DNA of 64,000 nt, taken from the NCBI GenBank assembly GCA_942159475.1, contig OW804096.1, positions 126,842,941 through 126,906,940 on the forward strand, given 5' to 3'. A program made the translations under genes and the position numbers. The notes under the pieces were generated by a model. That model searched no databases. It saw only the letters and a list, made by a program, of their open reading frames with translations, and had not been told where the DNA came from. This document shows positions 14,436 through 26,466 of this stretch, in pieces. Position 1 is the stretch's first letter. The number at the start of each line of letters is the position of its first letter. The stretch is from Sthenelais limicola. Taxonomy: Eukaryota; Annelida; Polychaeta; Phyllodocida; Sigalionidae.

Positions 14436-14675
14436 TGGGTCAGATTTTCAGAAAATGAACAATTGGCAGATCAACATATTTTGTCAATTCTGCTAAATTA
14501 GACTGAAAAATCATCAACACTATAGGTATATAATGAGTGTATTTGGTATTGCTTTGATTCAAACAGTCTGTTTGGTTATGTTGACCAGTATTTTCAACAT
14601 GATTTTTGTCTTAAATTTGTGTTATTTGAGAGAATTGGTGAAGGTGAATCATACATTTTCTGAAAATCTGACCCA
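14436..14675. repeat. Inverted repeat, possible small foldback element
   Basis: The 22 bases at 14436-14457 (TGGGTCAGATTTTC...) are the exact reverse complement of 14654-14675. The 196-base spacer is AT-rich and non-coding. Sequence outside the arms is less alike, so the outer boundaries are uncertain. It resembles a decayed MITE, but no terminal motif of a known superfamily was identified. Confidence 0.6.
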
Positions 14676-17600
14676 CATACAGAATTAAGCGCTCGGGAGC
14701 AACTCATGGCTGGTGAGGGTTATTATTATTGAATTGAAAAATATACATGTGTGTGTCTTGAGATGATAATTTGGCAAAATAAAAATTGTTCAGATCTCCC
14801 CGTCACATGCCGATAATCACGGGAAGAGTCAGGATACAGGAAAACACCCTTGGACAACATGCGTCTGTACAGGACCTCGCCACCCTTCTCCACCTACAGA
14901 ACCAGCACAACAACAACCTGACATGTACTCATCCTTGAAACACCATTGGCGCCGTGGTTCATTGTTTACTTAATCACTTAAGATGTATACATTTTTTGTC
15001 GGTCATGATATTACATAAATACTTTCCTTTTTGATTCCATAGATTAAACCGTCATAAGAAAGCATCTCTAAGGTTCAATACATAACATCCATTAGATGGT
15101 CTAAAACTAAGCATCTACCTGACGCGGCGTAGCCTAAATCTAATTTCATTTTCAGTCATGATGATTCTGCTGAACACATCCGTAAAGTATAACTCCATAG
15201 ACCAATAAGTTATGTACTTAATTACGATCTCTCAACATATTTATTCTGGGGGAAAAAAAGCAATTCATGGACCAGTAGTCCCAATTTTGTTTTCTTTTAA
15301 TAGCGAGCGGGAATATTTGGAAAGTGCAAAGATTATGGTAATTGGATCTGGGGTAAATCTTCTTGAATCCGTTTACGGTTCTTTCAGCTATCCTGTAGTC
15401 CCGCTGTCTCTGATCAACCAAGAAAACACCGGCGACCTCTGTTGTGGCGGCTCCACAAAATGTAACCGGTGCACGAGCACTAATGCCACCTACAGTATAG
15501 TCTATATATGAAGTAGCCAGGTGGCACCACCGTGTGGTTTTCATTAGAAATATCGTGCTTGGGCAAATTGTTCAATATATTCACTCGTGCAAACTCAGGC
15601 ACATTCCCTATTTGCCTCACTTATGAATCATTGGTCATGAAACTGCGTTTCACCGGTAGTAGGCCGCGGTGAAAGATCTACGTGGAATCTATTATACCGT
15701 TTTTCTTAGATTAATCTCCGCTTTCATTTACCCTGGCATTCTAGATATTAAAGGAATTCATAACAAATCTTCTCGTTGGGTTCAGGCAACTCATTAGCTG
15801 ACCTGCATATATTGCGTATTTGATATGTTGAGCGTTGATTAGCCATTTATGGAAAAAGAAATCTTATCTTATCTTTGACGTGTTATTAGTAACAAGAAAA
15901 TTGACTCAAATCAGATGTCATAGGTATATCATTTCTTTTTATTCAAAGAAAATAAGCCATTTGAAGAGACTATGAAGGATATGCGACGGATACTTAAGAA
16001 AAAATCCGCATGTATATTTGATATTAGATGAAGTGAAGGGAGACCTGAAATCTCCATCTCAACGCCACATCCGGCGTGACGTTAACAACCTAATCCAAGA
16101 AGAACCCAAAGTTTCCATATAACTATGATATTAGAGATAACTTAATAATGAGAGCATACAGATATTACATATTGTGTATATATATACAGGGTTTATTATA
16201 TAATTATACATGATTTATTATACAAAACTTCAGGGATTTACATACCTGGAAGCCTTCTAATGATCAATCACATGGTGGTATTGGTACAGAGAGCAATTAT
16301 TAATTAAAAGCAAACAGAACATGTTTATATTCCCATGTAACTTCAACCAGAATGTTTGAAAAAACAATCATATCAAATGTGGCCATTACTTATCCAAAAC
16401 TGTTAAGTTCCTCAAACATTTTCCCCCATAGATATAAAGAGCTGAAACTCAGGAATGAAACACACATGCAACACAGCAACTATACCAGGAAAGCCCAGCA
16501 ACTCTACCAGGAAAGCAAGCCGCTTGATAAATTTGTCAAGGTATTTGACTAAAAAGCAAATCACTAAAATTAGTCCAACTTGCAGACCAAGTTTTAGTGC
16601 GATTTATTGCTAGGATATCTATGTCGATATAGTCACCTTCTTATAGGAAATTTGGGTTTGCACTCAAACATGAATATACATGCTCATTGCTGAAATGTGT
16701 TTCTCATGAATGAGAATTGGAAGATTTTAAATTAAATCAGAGGTAACTTTTAATCTACCTCCCCATTTAAACCCAACACCTGGGCCATGTAATAAACCTT
16801 AATCGAGGACCATGAACACCTAGATTAAATAATAATCTTTCAAAAAAAACATGATCACGGTAATTCTCATTATGTTTCCGAATAAAGCCATTGGCTCCTA
16901 TTGCAACTAGAGTTCAGAATTAAGACAACATGGTTCGTTATCATTGTTATACATATCACAAGGTGCGACAGCCAAGGGTTACTATGCCTCACATCCTGCA
17001 TATTAACACCGTTCATACTTCAATCAGATCTGGATACAATTACATAGAAGCAGCTACATATTTGATGTTGTACATCAGAGGTAATCGCGTACATACGAAG
17101 CATTACGATTTATTCCTTTCCTGAAAGACCTTAATTCATAGGGGCTATTAAAGATCACCCTTGTATCAGGACACGTTAGCAGTGACAGAGGTTTCAAGTT
17201 TTTATAATACCCTTGTGATGTATTAGTTGTTTTTAAAATTAAAAATCAACTCTATCGTTCCAGATGGTAAAGAATATAAGTCCGTTTTCCCCTGGTTATC
17301 ATGCCACATATATCCCACCCATTAACAAACTAACCCATTCAAGCATAAAGTATCACTTGAAAATATGCAATCAAACTTTTCTACCACCTATCCATTCACT
17401 ACATCAGAACTTAACAATCTACATTTTGTGTATTCTAGTCTGAGACAAATATTTGTAATAATAAAATATCAACTATTTGTATTCTAATCAACGGGGCAGT
17501 AACGAATTGTATATGGGAATGAAATAACAATATACCGCCAATTCTGAATAAAATGTATTGACAACATTTGACTAATTTTAAAAATTCTCAAAACATGATG

Positions 17601-17850
17601 ATAACAGCAGCATAAGTTAACAATGTCACACTTATTATAAGTACACCATTTTGAAAAAAAATACTTCTCTCCTTTAATTACAACACACAGCTTTAAACCA
17701 TCAATTTCTATCAAAATATCTCAAGTCTCTCCTCAGTGAATGAATCGGAACCTTGTAAGCCAGATACTATAAGTTTTCTTTCACTAAAATCATGGATTTC
17801 TCACAAGATCATTATCCTCATTTTTCCCATGGAAACTTTCCACTGGACAT

Positions 17851-17918
17851 AATGTTTGGTATCGTTCTAAATAATATTACATTATAAAAATGTTTGGTAT
17901 CGTTCTAAACAATATTAC
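17851..17918. repeat. Two-copy tandem repeat, 38-bp period
   Basis: AATGTTTGGTATCGTTCTAA and the ten bases that follow it occur at 17851-17880 and again at 17889-17918, nearly identical. It lies just beyond the RAB18 stop, within its likely 3' UTR. Confidence 0.8.
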
Positions 17919-17997
17919 ACCATTACAAAAGGGGGGCAAGTTATAGTGAAGCAAAATTAGGTCCAGGTATTTGATGATTAGCGATGGTGGTTCAGAG

Positions 17998-18108
17998 TTA
18001 AGTCAGTGCACAGTAGCCGCCACATGCCGAGTACGTGTTATTTTGAGCTGAACTGAGCGATAGTCCTTGCTTTTGGTCAGTCTCCCACAAACCTGGTGTT
18101 TGAATAAC
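17998..18108 (-). CDS. RAB18: RAB18 last coding exon (prenylation tail)
   Basis: This 36-codon exon is preceded by TTGTTATTGCAG on the minus strand. It completes the sequence after the VEK of the previous exon and encodes VIQTPGLWE through CGGYCALT and TAA. Reading past the VEK donor instead gives an unrelated 17-residue tail with no cysteine, which would not be prenylated. Confidence 0.95.
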   Translation of the reverse strand, partial: VIQTPGLWETDQKQGLSLSSAQNNTYSACGGYCALT

Positions 18109-21100
18109 CTGCAATAACAATTAATAAATTCATGAAAAGCCATAACCTACTAAATATTTTCTTTAAGAATATGCCAAGATGGCAGGGACCTTGAATAAAG
18201 CTCTTATTTTCAAACAAAAATACAATACTTTCTTTAAAATCATTTCGAGTAGCGTTGATAGACTGAATGAAAAAACATTACTTAAATTATATCATAAGCA
18301 CATAAGGGGAGGGGTGATTCATAAATACGACAACTACAGACTTTGAAGAAGGGCACCTAAAATAGCAGCTGATAGTTTATTAGAACAATGGTCTTATTCC
18401 TTTAATTCCAGGAGATAAAATCTCAAAGCTTACTTTTTCCACTAATTCTTCAAAGGCACACTGAACTCCTTCTTTGGTCTTGGCGCTGGCCTCTATGAAT
18501 AACATGTGATGTTTCCTTGCAAACTTCAAGCCTTCCTCACGTGAAACTTCTCTATGGTCCTGCAATAGAATTGGACGGAATAACTAAAACGGTCGCAGGA
18601 CATTCCATTGATCAGCAAGCTATTATTATATAGCACGAACATTGGAAAATAATTGTCGGTTTGTTTCGGGGTTTGTTTATAACATAAGATATATTATAAT
18701 CATTTCTGACATTGTTTTTCACGCTACCTCATAGATAACACCTAAAATATACATGTATCTGATAGGAAACTGGACAATGAATAAATCTATGGTCAGCTAT
18801 CAGATGAAATAACCGAGCGAATAATAAATCAACAAAATATGGGAGATATTTACCATGTCAATTTTGTTTCCTACAAGCATCTTAACAATGTCGTGTTTCG
18901 TTGAAAAGGTCTCTAATTCATTCAGCCATTGGCCCAGTCTGTTAAAAGATGCTTTGCTGCAAACATCATAAACTGCAAGAAAAATAGTAAGGTCAAAAAC
19001 ACAAGATTTTGAAAAAGCGTGACCAATAGTCAAGAATGCAAAAGTTCTGTTAAAACATTATACCAAGCACACCATAATGGTAATTTCAGGACAAATAGAA
19101 ATAACATTGTATTTGAATAGTGTAAATTATATGGTATGGCGCTGATTAGAAAACCTAAACATGGTTACTACGTGATATTTTCCTAGGACGGCAGAACAAA
19201 CATTTATACCAACCTAAAATAACTCCTTGGGCCCCTCTGTAATAACTTGGCGTCAAAGTTCGAAACCTTTCTTGTCCAGCAGTATCCTAAAATAGTTGAT
19301 GAGTAAGAAATAAACACTGTTTTGGCACAGAAGAAAGAAAGCAAAAATAATAATGGAAAAGGTTGCAGTTAATCAACTATACTATAATAATAGAATCGGT
19401 ATTTTTTTAATGGAAAGCTATTCAGAATTAGTTTTTTTCTTCTTAAAAAACTTAGTATCTAACCGGACCCTAGATCGGATCCGGGAGCCAGCACATCCAG
19501 AGGGTACAGTTAATCAAGCCTTCCAAATATAAACCAAATTTTCTTTCCTGTTGTCAACACTCCCTAAGCTTGATGCTGTCTAAATATCACTTGTACGTGC
19601 ATCATTGTCTCCCCTTGGAATTAATTTTAAAGGTTTCTTTAAAACTTACCCATATCGCAAGTTTTGCTTTGTTGCCATCTACTGTGATTGTCTTAACTTT
19701 AAAATCCACACCTAGAAAGGAAATACGTAAGTTAACAATTATTATATAACTATGATCAATACATCAATATGTGAAATTGTTGAAAAGTGACATTCTGGGG
19801 TGAGTGATGGGTATTGGTCAGTTCAAGAGGAACCAATCCATGAATGAAACTTACCGATTGTAGCCGACTGCTCTGGGTCAAATGTGTCATCTGTGAAACG
19901 TAGTAATAAACTGAAAGAAAAAAGATTCACCAATGTTATGGATGTCGAACTTCTACCATGTATGAACCTATTGGGGATTTTTTTGTTACAAGTTTACAGA
20001 ATAGCTGGGATTGGGTATATCAAACTACATGTGTACCGTATATAAAAACCCTCTCATTGTAAAAGGATAACTTTAGAACGTAGTCGTAGACAGTACGTCA
20101 ATATAATAATAATGGTGATGGTAGTCAAACTCTACATGGGTAAGTGGATCCTAGATTTATCAATGTATGTATTTGGTTTAACAGTTATGCTATTATAACA
20201 CAGTTTGTTCATAAGTAGCATAAGTTCTGTTTGTCAAAATATATATAGTTATCAGATCTAGAACATTAATCTAATTATTTTGAGAGTAGGTAGAATTACT
20301 CAATAAACCAAGACACCAGTTCAGCATTTTAGTTGCTTTTTATTGTACATATTTCATGTCTGAAATATCATATGTAAAGCAATTCACAGGAAGACTTGTG
20401 GAAGCAGGTGTCGAGGTAGATATTTGAATAATCAGAATAAAAGTATTTCTAATCAATAACACGTTAAGGAAGTATGTTCACACATTATTCAGGTGGCTGA
20501 TAACGAATGATTGACGTCAATGACTTTAAACTTGATACCTTTGGGCTTTAAGCCTTTGCTATCTCTAAGACTATTGATTTCCTTCCCGGTTTCCTTATCA
20601 GAAATCATGAACTAGAATGTCCATCCCTACTTTTCTTAATATAAACTGGGCACTGCAACTACATCGTTTGTGTTGCTAAATATACAAGTATAGCCATAGG
20701 ACGATAGGTGTGTTTATGGCAATCTGCCAATCATGCCTATAAAAACAGTCAATTTCCATCCATAAAAAATGGTACTTGATTAAAGTTAGTTAGTAACTAA
20801 CTTGTGTGCAGAAGACAAGCCCACAAAAAGCATTACGACTTATTGGGACAACACATGAGTAACCTGCACAGATATTTCTATAATCAGTCAGGTGTGCATG
20901 CCTGCCATTACTAAAACGGTGTATATGTCATGATGCAACTGCGCCATAAACAGACCATGGATCGCAACCCATTATAGACTAGAGGAATTTTCACTGACAC
21001 TAATACAACTAACTTATGAAGTGTCACACCTAAGTTGTATATTTTCTCAAATTCACCACAGGTTACACACTTCAAATACGAATGGAATCCGTTCAAGTGT

Positions 21101-21480
21101 AGAACAAAAACAATGTAGATGAGTCATAGGTAAGGTCCCATTTCTTGAGCTACCCTCCCAAACTAAACTTGTCAAAGATAAAATGTGGTCAAAACTGTGG
21201 AAGGTAGACTTTGTCTTTTGAACTTTTGAAGTTGACTGGGCGATTGGTGTCAAGAGAATCAATACGGTATCAGTAAGAAAGCGTTACTATCCTGACCAAA
21301 GTTCTCCCTCTGAAATACCCTTGACATTTATCGAGTATCACCGAGGGAAGTTGTAAAAACTACATACGATTTGATTCTGGATAAAGGAAGACACGATAAA
21401 TCAACCAACCTGGATTTGCCAACTCCACTTTCACCGATAATCAATATTTTCAAAGTAGTGAGGATGTCTTGGTCATCCAT
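17998..21480 (-). CDS. RAB18: RAB18 small GTPase, complete
   Basis: Seven coding exons in transcript order: 21480-21410, 19910-19855, 19711-19650, 19286-19214, 18972-18854, 18559-18434 and 18108-17998. They total 618 nt (205 aa; vertebrate Rab18 is about 206 aa). All junctions are GT/AG and in phase. Visible motifs are [16 protein letters not shown] then the P-loop GESGVGKS (16-23), the G3 box DTAGQERF (64-71), NKID (123-126) and SAK (152-154). The residues VIQTPGLWE are typical of Rab18. The C terminus CGGYCALT has cysteines at 198 and 202 with a CaaX-like end for prenylation. The start is fixed by an in-frame upstream stop and by Rab18's short N terminus. Rab18 acts on ER and lipid-droplet membranes (family knowledge). 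The gene is divergent from SPC25. Confidence 0.97.
18109..21409 (-). other. RAB18 introns
   Basis: The six introns occupy 19911-21409 (about 1.5 kb), 19712-19854, 19287-19649, 18973-19213, 18560-18853 and 18109-18433. All start GT and end AG on the minus strand. Apart from AT-rich sequence I see no element in them. Confidence 0.8.
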
Positions 21481-22032
21481 TTTCGACACTCTTGTCTCTG
21501 AAGTCTTTGATCATAAATTAAACTTGATCTGAATATGGTCAGGAAAGACGATCGAGGCTCTAACGTTCCCTTCTTTCAATGCTGTCTGCTGACAAACAAG
21601 TGATGGCGTCATGTACGCAGAAAAGCATGACGTCACCTGATATGGGCCACAGAAACCTCTAGCTCGGTACCACGGTCTATTGCTTTCTTCCAAGTAGTGT
21701 TAATAGTTACTCTGGGCCCTTTTGAGCGTGATCGTATTAATCACATCTTATTTACACGTAAATTATAGTATTTGGGGGGGGACCCAACCAACATAGAATC
21801 ATACTTATTTGATTTCGGCAACATTCGCTTTTGGTTAGGGAACCAGTGTAAACATATTCCGGAAGTAGGAACTAACGACAATTCGCATTGGCCATACCAC
21901 TGTTTCTTAAAACGGGGTTCTTGATTGGCTACACGCACATCCGGTGAAACAGGCGCGCAAGATCTGAAAAACAAAACATCTGCTTGGAAATATCAGTTAT
22001 TTTTGTTACATACATGCAAACTAGAAGAAATC
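21481..22032. promoter_or_regulatory. Head-to-head promoter region, RAB18 / SPC25
   Basis: Only 552 bases separate the two initiator ATGs. Candidate sites are an ETS-type CCGGAAGT at 21859-21866, an inverted CCAAT box (GATTGGCT, about 21923-21930), CATCCGGTG at about 21938-21946 and an E2F-like GGCGCGCAA at 21952-21960. No TATA box stands out. ETS, CCAAT and E2F motifs are usual in promoters of housekeeping and cell-cycle genes, which would suit this pair. Functional use is inferred. Confidence 0.6.
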
Positions 22033-25000
22033 ATGGAACCTATGTCGTAAGAAATATTTTATTATGTTCTACTAGTTTCGTTATACGATCAGGTATTTAG
22101 TTAACATGTCTAGTTACTTTACTGACGGTAGCGCAACGAAGCAGAGCGCAGTGACTACAGCCTACAGGTGGACTACAGTCTACACGTCAGTGTTAGTGTA
22201 GCGAATTTGTTATAATGTATTTGTACCTGTAGCCTGTAGGCGTGCCTGTAGGGGCTACGGGACAGCCTCCCCCGCCCCGCCCCCTATATAATAGTAATTT
22301 TTTTAAACAATTTTATTGGCAGAATTTCACAGCTGTGATATGTCTCATCTATGATATAAAAAATGATCATGTTTAGATAATATTTTTTAATTTTGATATA
22401 CAGTATATTATAACATGATTAAGCATGGTTCTTGTAAGTTATAGGTTGTATTGTGTTGTCTCAATGACAGTGACAGTGGTGTAGTTGCTCACCTGCAATA
22501 ATTAAAACAAACATGTATGGGGTGTCAGCAAATTGACATAATTAAAGTCATAACATCACATATTTAGAAAACATTTAGCCTTAATCTAGGCCATAGAATA
22601 AATGATAAATAATTAATTGCGTATAACAATAATTAAGAAATACGGTTACCTCCCTGATTAATATATAAACCTATACACTTAGCCAATGTCTGGACAGCAG
22701 CTTGAAAACTGTTTAATTTGCCATGGTAATGTTCATTCAATATGAATGACTGATAAACCTTAGGCTAAGCCAAGGATCTATTACCCCAAGCATTAAAGAA
22801 AACGTTTCAGATAAACCTTAGAGTATTTGTAATATCATTTCTGTAAGACCGTACTTACTTTGGTCCATCTTAATAATATGCAATATTTTCAGTAAGACTA
22901 CTTCCGTGATGATCTTTACATATATTCGTAATAAATACTAATTTACTGATATCATTCTCATCATGTTACAGGAAAGTTGCCGTTCAACCATTTGCTAGTG
23001 AGGCAGATTACATTGAGGAATATGACAAACTGAAGGATATGACATATAAATATCGGGAGAAAATGCTTCGTATTTCAAGAACAGCCGCTGATGATTTCAT
23101 AGAGAGATGCAATCAAGAGATGATGGCCCAAGTTGATGAAGTTCAAGCCGAAGAGGAGAGAATTACTAAAGGAATTGAGGAAAACCGTGCTCTTCGAAAA
23201 CTCGTTCAAAAGAAAACATCTGAGCTAGAAGAAATGAAAACCCAAATCAAAGTCAATGCAAAGGAAAAGGATGCTTTTTTGAGAGAACGGGAAGAACTAG
23301 AATTAAACGTCAACTCGAAGAAGAAAGAACTGGACGAGGAAAAACAATGTATGTTTCCCTTTCCCTTAGAATTATGTTTAGGCCTACCGTACATCCGATT
23401 ATTTGGACGCGTGTTTTACTATCTAGTTTCAATGTCCTTGGAGGATAAGTTTAGTTTAGGAACGTGTATTTCTTTTTAAAAACGTCAACGGAAATTAATT
23501 AGAACATAAATTGGTTTTTTCAAATTCTTTTGTTTGGGACGGAGTTATATTGGTATTTTTTTTGTTCTAAAATCTTTATTCAGGAATTAGTGACAATATA
23601 ATGCAATTTCACCCTAGGGGTGATTTTCCTCATGCCCTGATATCATACAATATATTACACAGTCAGGGTTTTAGTATTTCTTCCGAATAATTCACAATCC
23701 CGGTCATATATGCACTTTCGCTTCACTTACATGTTATATACCTTTCTAGTACGACCTAAGCGATTAAGTCAATTTCAAAGAGTCTTTATGTACATACATT
23801 CAAACGTTTAAAAAACATAGCATTAAAGATTTATACTAATAATAATTATCTATGCTCTTTCACAAGAATGATGATTGATAATAATGAGATGAGATGAGGG
23901 TGAATTGATGAAAAATAGTGGTATGTATCTCTCCTTCTGTTGTATGAACAGAAAAATTGTTAAATTTATATTTTTTTCAAACTTATTCTCATCTGGGGCA
24001 AATGTCATATATTTGTTCTAGGTTCAATCACCGATTTTTTTTTTTTTTTTTAAATTTTAGTAATCGAATGTTGCTTCCTACTAGGCATTTGCAGAGCGAG
24101 CCCTGATACATCATGTATTTGCAATATATTATATCGATTCATACCACATTTATTGCAGTGTTGGCGTCCCAATCTTCACAAGAAGAAAAGGAATCTCTTG
24201 AGAAATCATGTCAATATTTTAAGGAGCGTCTGGGATTACAATTCAAGAAAATATCAGGTAAATGCAATGATTTTTTGTCGAATTGCTGAGGATGCCCACT
24301 ACCCTCCAACATGAGGTCGTCCTTCCTTTCGCTTCTCTCCGTAGATTGGGAGAATGTTGCCTGCATTGGGAGGATGATGATGATGATACCATATTTTCTC
24401 ACTCTTTTATTAGCATTATATATTGAATCATTAAACATAAGTCGCCAAATTTATATTTTTCAGTGTTTTATTCAAAAGATCTCAGGAATGTTCTCAAATT
24501 TCCACACAGTATATTAAATATAATATCCGTCAACCTATGGAGTATATTTGAGCTACTTTACTAGTTCACCCAGAAATATCGCAAACTTTTTCAAACATAA
24601 AATATATCTTCTTTATCTTACCCTGATGAAGGTGTACTGTGTACACCGAAACGTTGGTAATAACTTAAAGAGACAAATAAAGAAAGTCGAAAAATAAAAC
24701 AAATGGTTTGCTTATTCAACGTTCTAAAATCAAACGTCCACCCAAGTATAGTTCAACAGCAGTTGGTAGAAAATAAACCATCATAAAATATATACATTTT
24801 AGATTTCCTAATGGTTAACGTCATTGGAATCCACTTAATCTCATCCTTTTAAGTATGATGGTATCTCAAAATCCCATTTTTTTCTGTGACACGTCACAAA
24901 TATCCTCCGTAAGAGTTTGAGGAAAGCTCGGTACTTACCGATTCTCCTATATTTAATTTAATTATAAATCGTCTACCAACCACTAGAAAGTGAGTTATTA

Positions 25001-25753
25001 ATCTTCTATTATAGATACCAGTATTACAGTTTTCCGTTCCGTTATTTGATGTCGATGTTACCACGCCCCTCTTTTGTTTTAGGTGGAAGAATGCAGGCCG
25101 TGTTCACATTGATTGACAGCAAAGATCAGGACAGGCCCTTTGTTTTCTGTGTCCGCACTGATGGCACGTCATATACAAGTATGTTACCTTTGTTTGCTTT
25201 TAATTTTGTAAACATGTGGTTTCTCAATATCCCCTAGCGGAGTTCTTAATCCAATATATTTAGACCGCTTTTATTTGCTTTTAATATTTTTTCTTGTCAG
25301 TTTGCATATTTCCTAAACATAGGCTTATTGTCTGAGGTCGCCGGGTTTTTTTCTGGTTCAACCTTAAAAATACTTACAGAGAATATATTTACCAGTGCGC
25401 TGATTCGACAAAGACATCGTTTCGATTATATTAAGTATTTGATCATTTCTTGGATACCATTTATACCTTTGTTCGTGGTATCTGAATGCAAATAACATCG
25501 CCAAAAACGTTTTGATAATATAATTTAAGAGTACTATCTTTATGTCTATTCGTCATTCAAGCCTATGTGTTTGGTAGAAACGTTTCTTTAATATCAAAGG
25601 TTAACAATAATATTCCTTTGCTTTTCAGTATCAGACGTTGAACCACCTGTGTCGGGGATTGAGGAGTTAGTGGATAAGCTTAATAATACCAACGACTTTG
25701 GAAGTTTCGTAAAATGCATGAGAACTTCATTCAAAGCGTCTTTAAATGTCTAA
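22033..25753 (+). CDS. SPC25: SPC25, kinetochore NDC80-complex subunit, complete
   Basis: Five exons in phase: 22033-22046, 22972-23348, 24159-24257, 25083-25178 and 25629-25753, giving 236 aa (vertebrate Spc25 is about 224). The first exon is only 14 nt (ATGGAACCTATGTC before GTAAGAAA). Residues about 20-150 are a charged coiled coil rich in Glu and Lys. The C-terminal RWD-type globular domain begins near FKERLGLQFKKI and contains FTLIDSKDQDRPFVFCVRTD and the end motif LNNTNDFGSFVKCMRTSF. These match the Spc25 layout. Spc25 pairs with Spc24 to anchor the Ndc80 complex to the inner kinetochore (family knowledge). ATTAAA downstream of the stop, near 25827, may be the poly(A) signal. Confidence 0.93.
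22047..22971 (+). other. SPC25 intron 1
   Basis: Starts GTAAGAAA after a 14-nt coding exon and ends CATGTTACAG. It contains a CpG-containing patch at 22120-22290 next to the promoter, with several CTACAG/CCTGTAG motifs, then AT-rich sequence. Confidence 0.75.
23349..24158 (+). other. SPC25 intron 2
   Basis: Bounded by CAAT|GTATGT and ATTGCAG. It holds a poly-T run of 17 at about 24035-24051 and nothing else recognisable. Confidence 0.75.
24258..25082 (+). other. SPC25 intron 3 with hammerhead-like repeat remnant
   Basis: Bounded by ATCAG|GTAAAT and TTGTTTTAG. It carries the hammerhead-like motif at 24623-24651; the rest is AT-rich. Confidence 0.75.
24623..24651 (+). ncRNA. Hammerhead-like ribozyme motif (Penelope-type remnant)
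   Basis: CTGATGA at 24623-24629 is followed by one A, a perfect 7-bp hairpin (GGTGTAC, loop TGT, GTACACC) and GAAA at 24648-24651, then CGTT. This is the CUGANGA / stem II / GAAA core of hammerhead ribozymes. Penelope-like retroelements are reported to carry such motifs. One extra A in the junction and no clear stem I or III make self-cleavage doubtful. Confidence 0.45.
25179..25628 (+). other. SPC25 intron 4
   Basis: Bounded by ACAA|GTATGT and CTTTTCAG. AT-rich with nothing recognisable. Confidence 0.75.
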
Positions 25754-26306
25754 CTAATATCATAGGCTTTTGCCTACAACCATGTACATATATTATCCTG
25801 TTCTTACTGTATATAACTGCTTTTATTAAACCTGCATATGGTCGATTTTAAAATCATATTGTGTTTATGTTGTGCGTCGTGGCCGGTGGGAGAACTGGTC
25901 ACTCTGCGAGATTGTGTGCGAAAATGAGACTTAGTTTTCGGATTTCCATCCTAGAATTTTTTTATTTATTTTTTTTTATTCAACATTTTTATACAGCAAG
26001 ACATGACTATTTGTCAAGACCAAAGCTTACAGCATCTGTAATGATATTCTGCCTGGCGCTGTTTCTAGTGTGGTTAACTAGGTGCATGACTATAATGTAA
26101 CTAAAAATAGGAACTAATAACATCGAAATGATAGTATCTATATTTATAACTTAATTTTAGCCATGTTGTAGATGCAACGCACAGAGTATGTTTGTGATTA
26201 GCATTGATCGTAGAAAAGAGCTGGGAGGTGTATTTATAAGGGATTTGTATTAATGGCCATGCACTCAATGAATATTGACCTGATACACAATGCCAGTAGC
26301 AACATA

Positions 26307-26466
26307 CAGTGGAATCTCTCTATTGAGACCACCCTTGGGACTGAACGATTTGTGGTCTCATTGCGAGGTGGTCTCATTAGAGGGGCTAATCTAATAAGAG
26401 GAAAGCAATTCGGGGCTGAGAAAAACTGTCTTAATAAAGGGGTGGTCTTTTTGCGAGGTTCCATTG
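26307..26466. mobile_element. MITE with TA target duplication (pogo/Tigger-like ends)
   Basis: A 160-bp element with imperfect terminal inverted repeats of about 28 bp. The left end begins CAGTGGAATCTC and the right end, read inverted, begins CAATGGAACCTC. Both arms run into GACCACC. TA flanks each side (26305-26306 and 26467-26468). Internal GTGGTCTCATT units repeat the arm sequence. CAGTGGAACCTC-type ends with TA duplication fit the pogo/Tigger group; the assignment is inference. No transposase is encoded. Confidence 0.75.

Larger units (their letters stand above)
8095..17997. other. Intergenic DNA and 3' UTRs between convergent genes
   Basis: The stretch begins with the 3' UTR of the left-edge gene and ends with the 3' UTR of RAB18, which is transcribed toward it. 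It is AT-rich, with many short frames that lack family features. It holds a hammerhead-like remnant at 9560-9576, an inverted repeat at 14436-14675 and a two-copy repeat at 17851-17918. I see no gene here. Confidence 0.55.

Noticed and set aside
15212..15544. Overlapping frames of about 100 residues on both strands
   Set aside because: No family features, no splice sites in phase, and a chance length for this region.
18380..18434. RAB18 read-through tail after VEK
   Set aside because: It continues past a strong donor, lacks the prenylated cysteines, and the true last exon at 17998-18108 fits exactly.
23349..23479. Extension of the SPC25 coiled-coil frame past 23348
   Set aside because: A donor (CAAT|GTATGT) ends the exon and the continuation is unlike Spc25; the next three exons restore the RWD domain.
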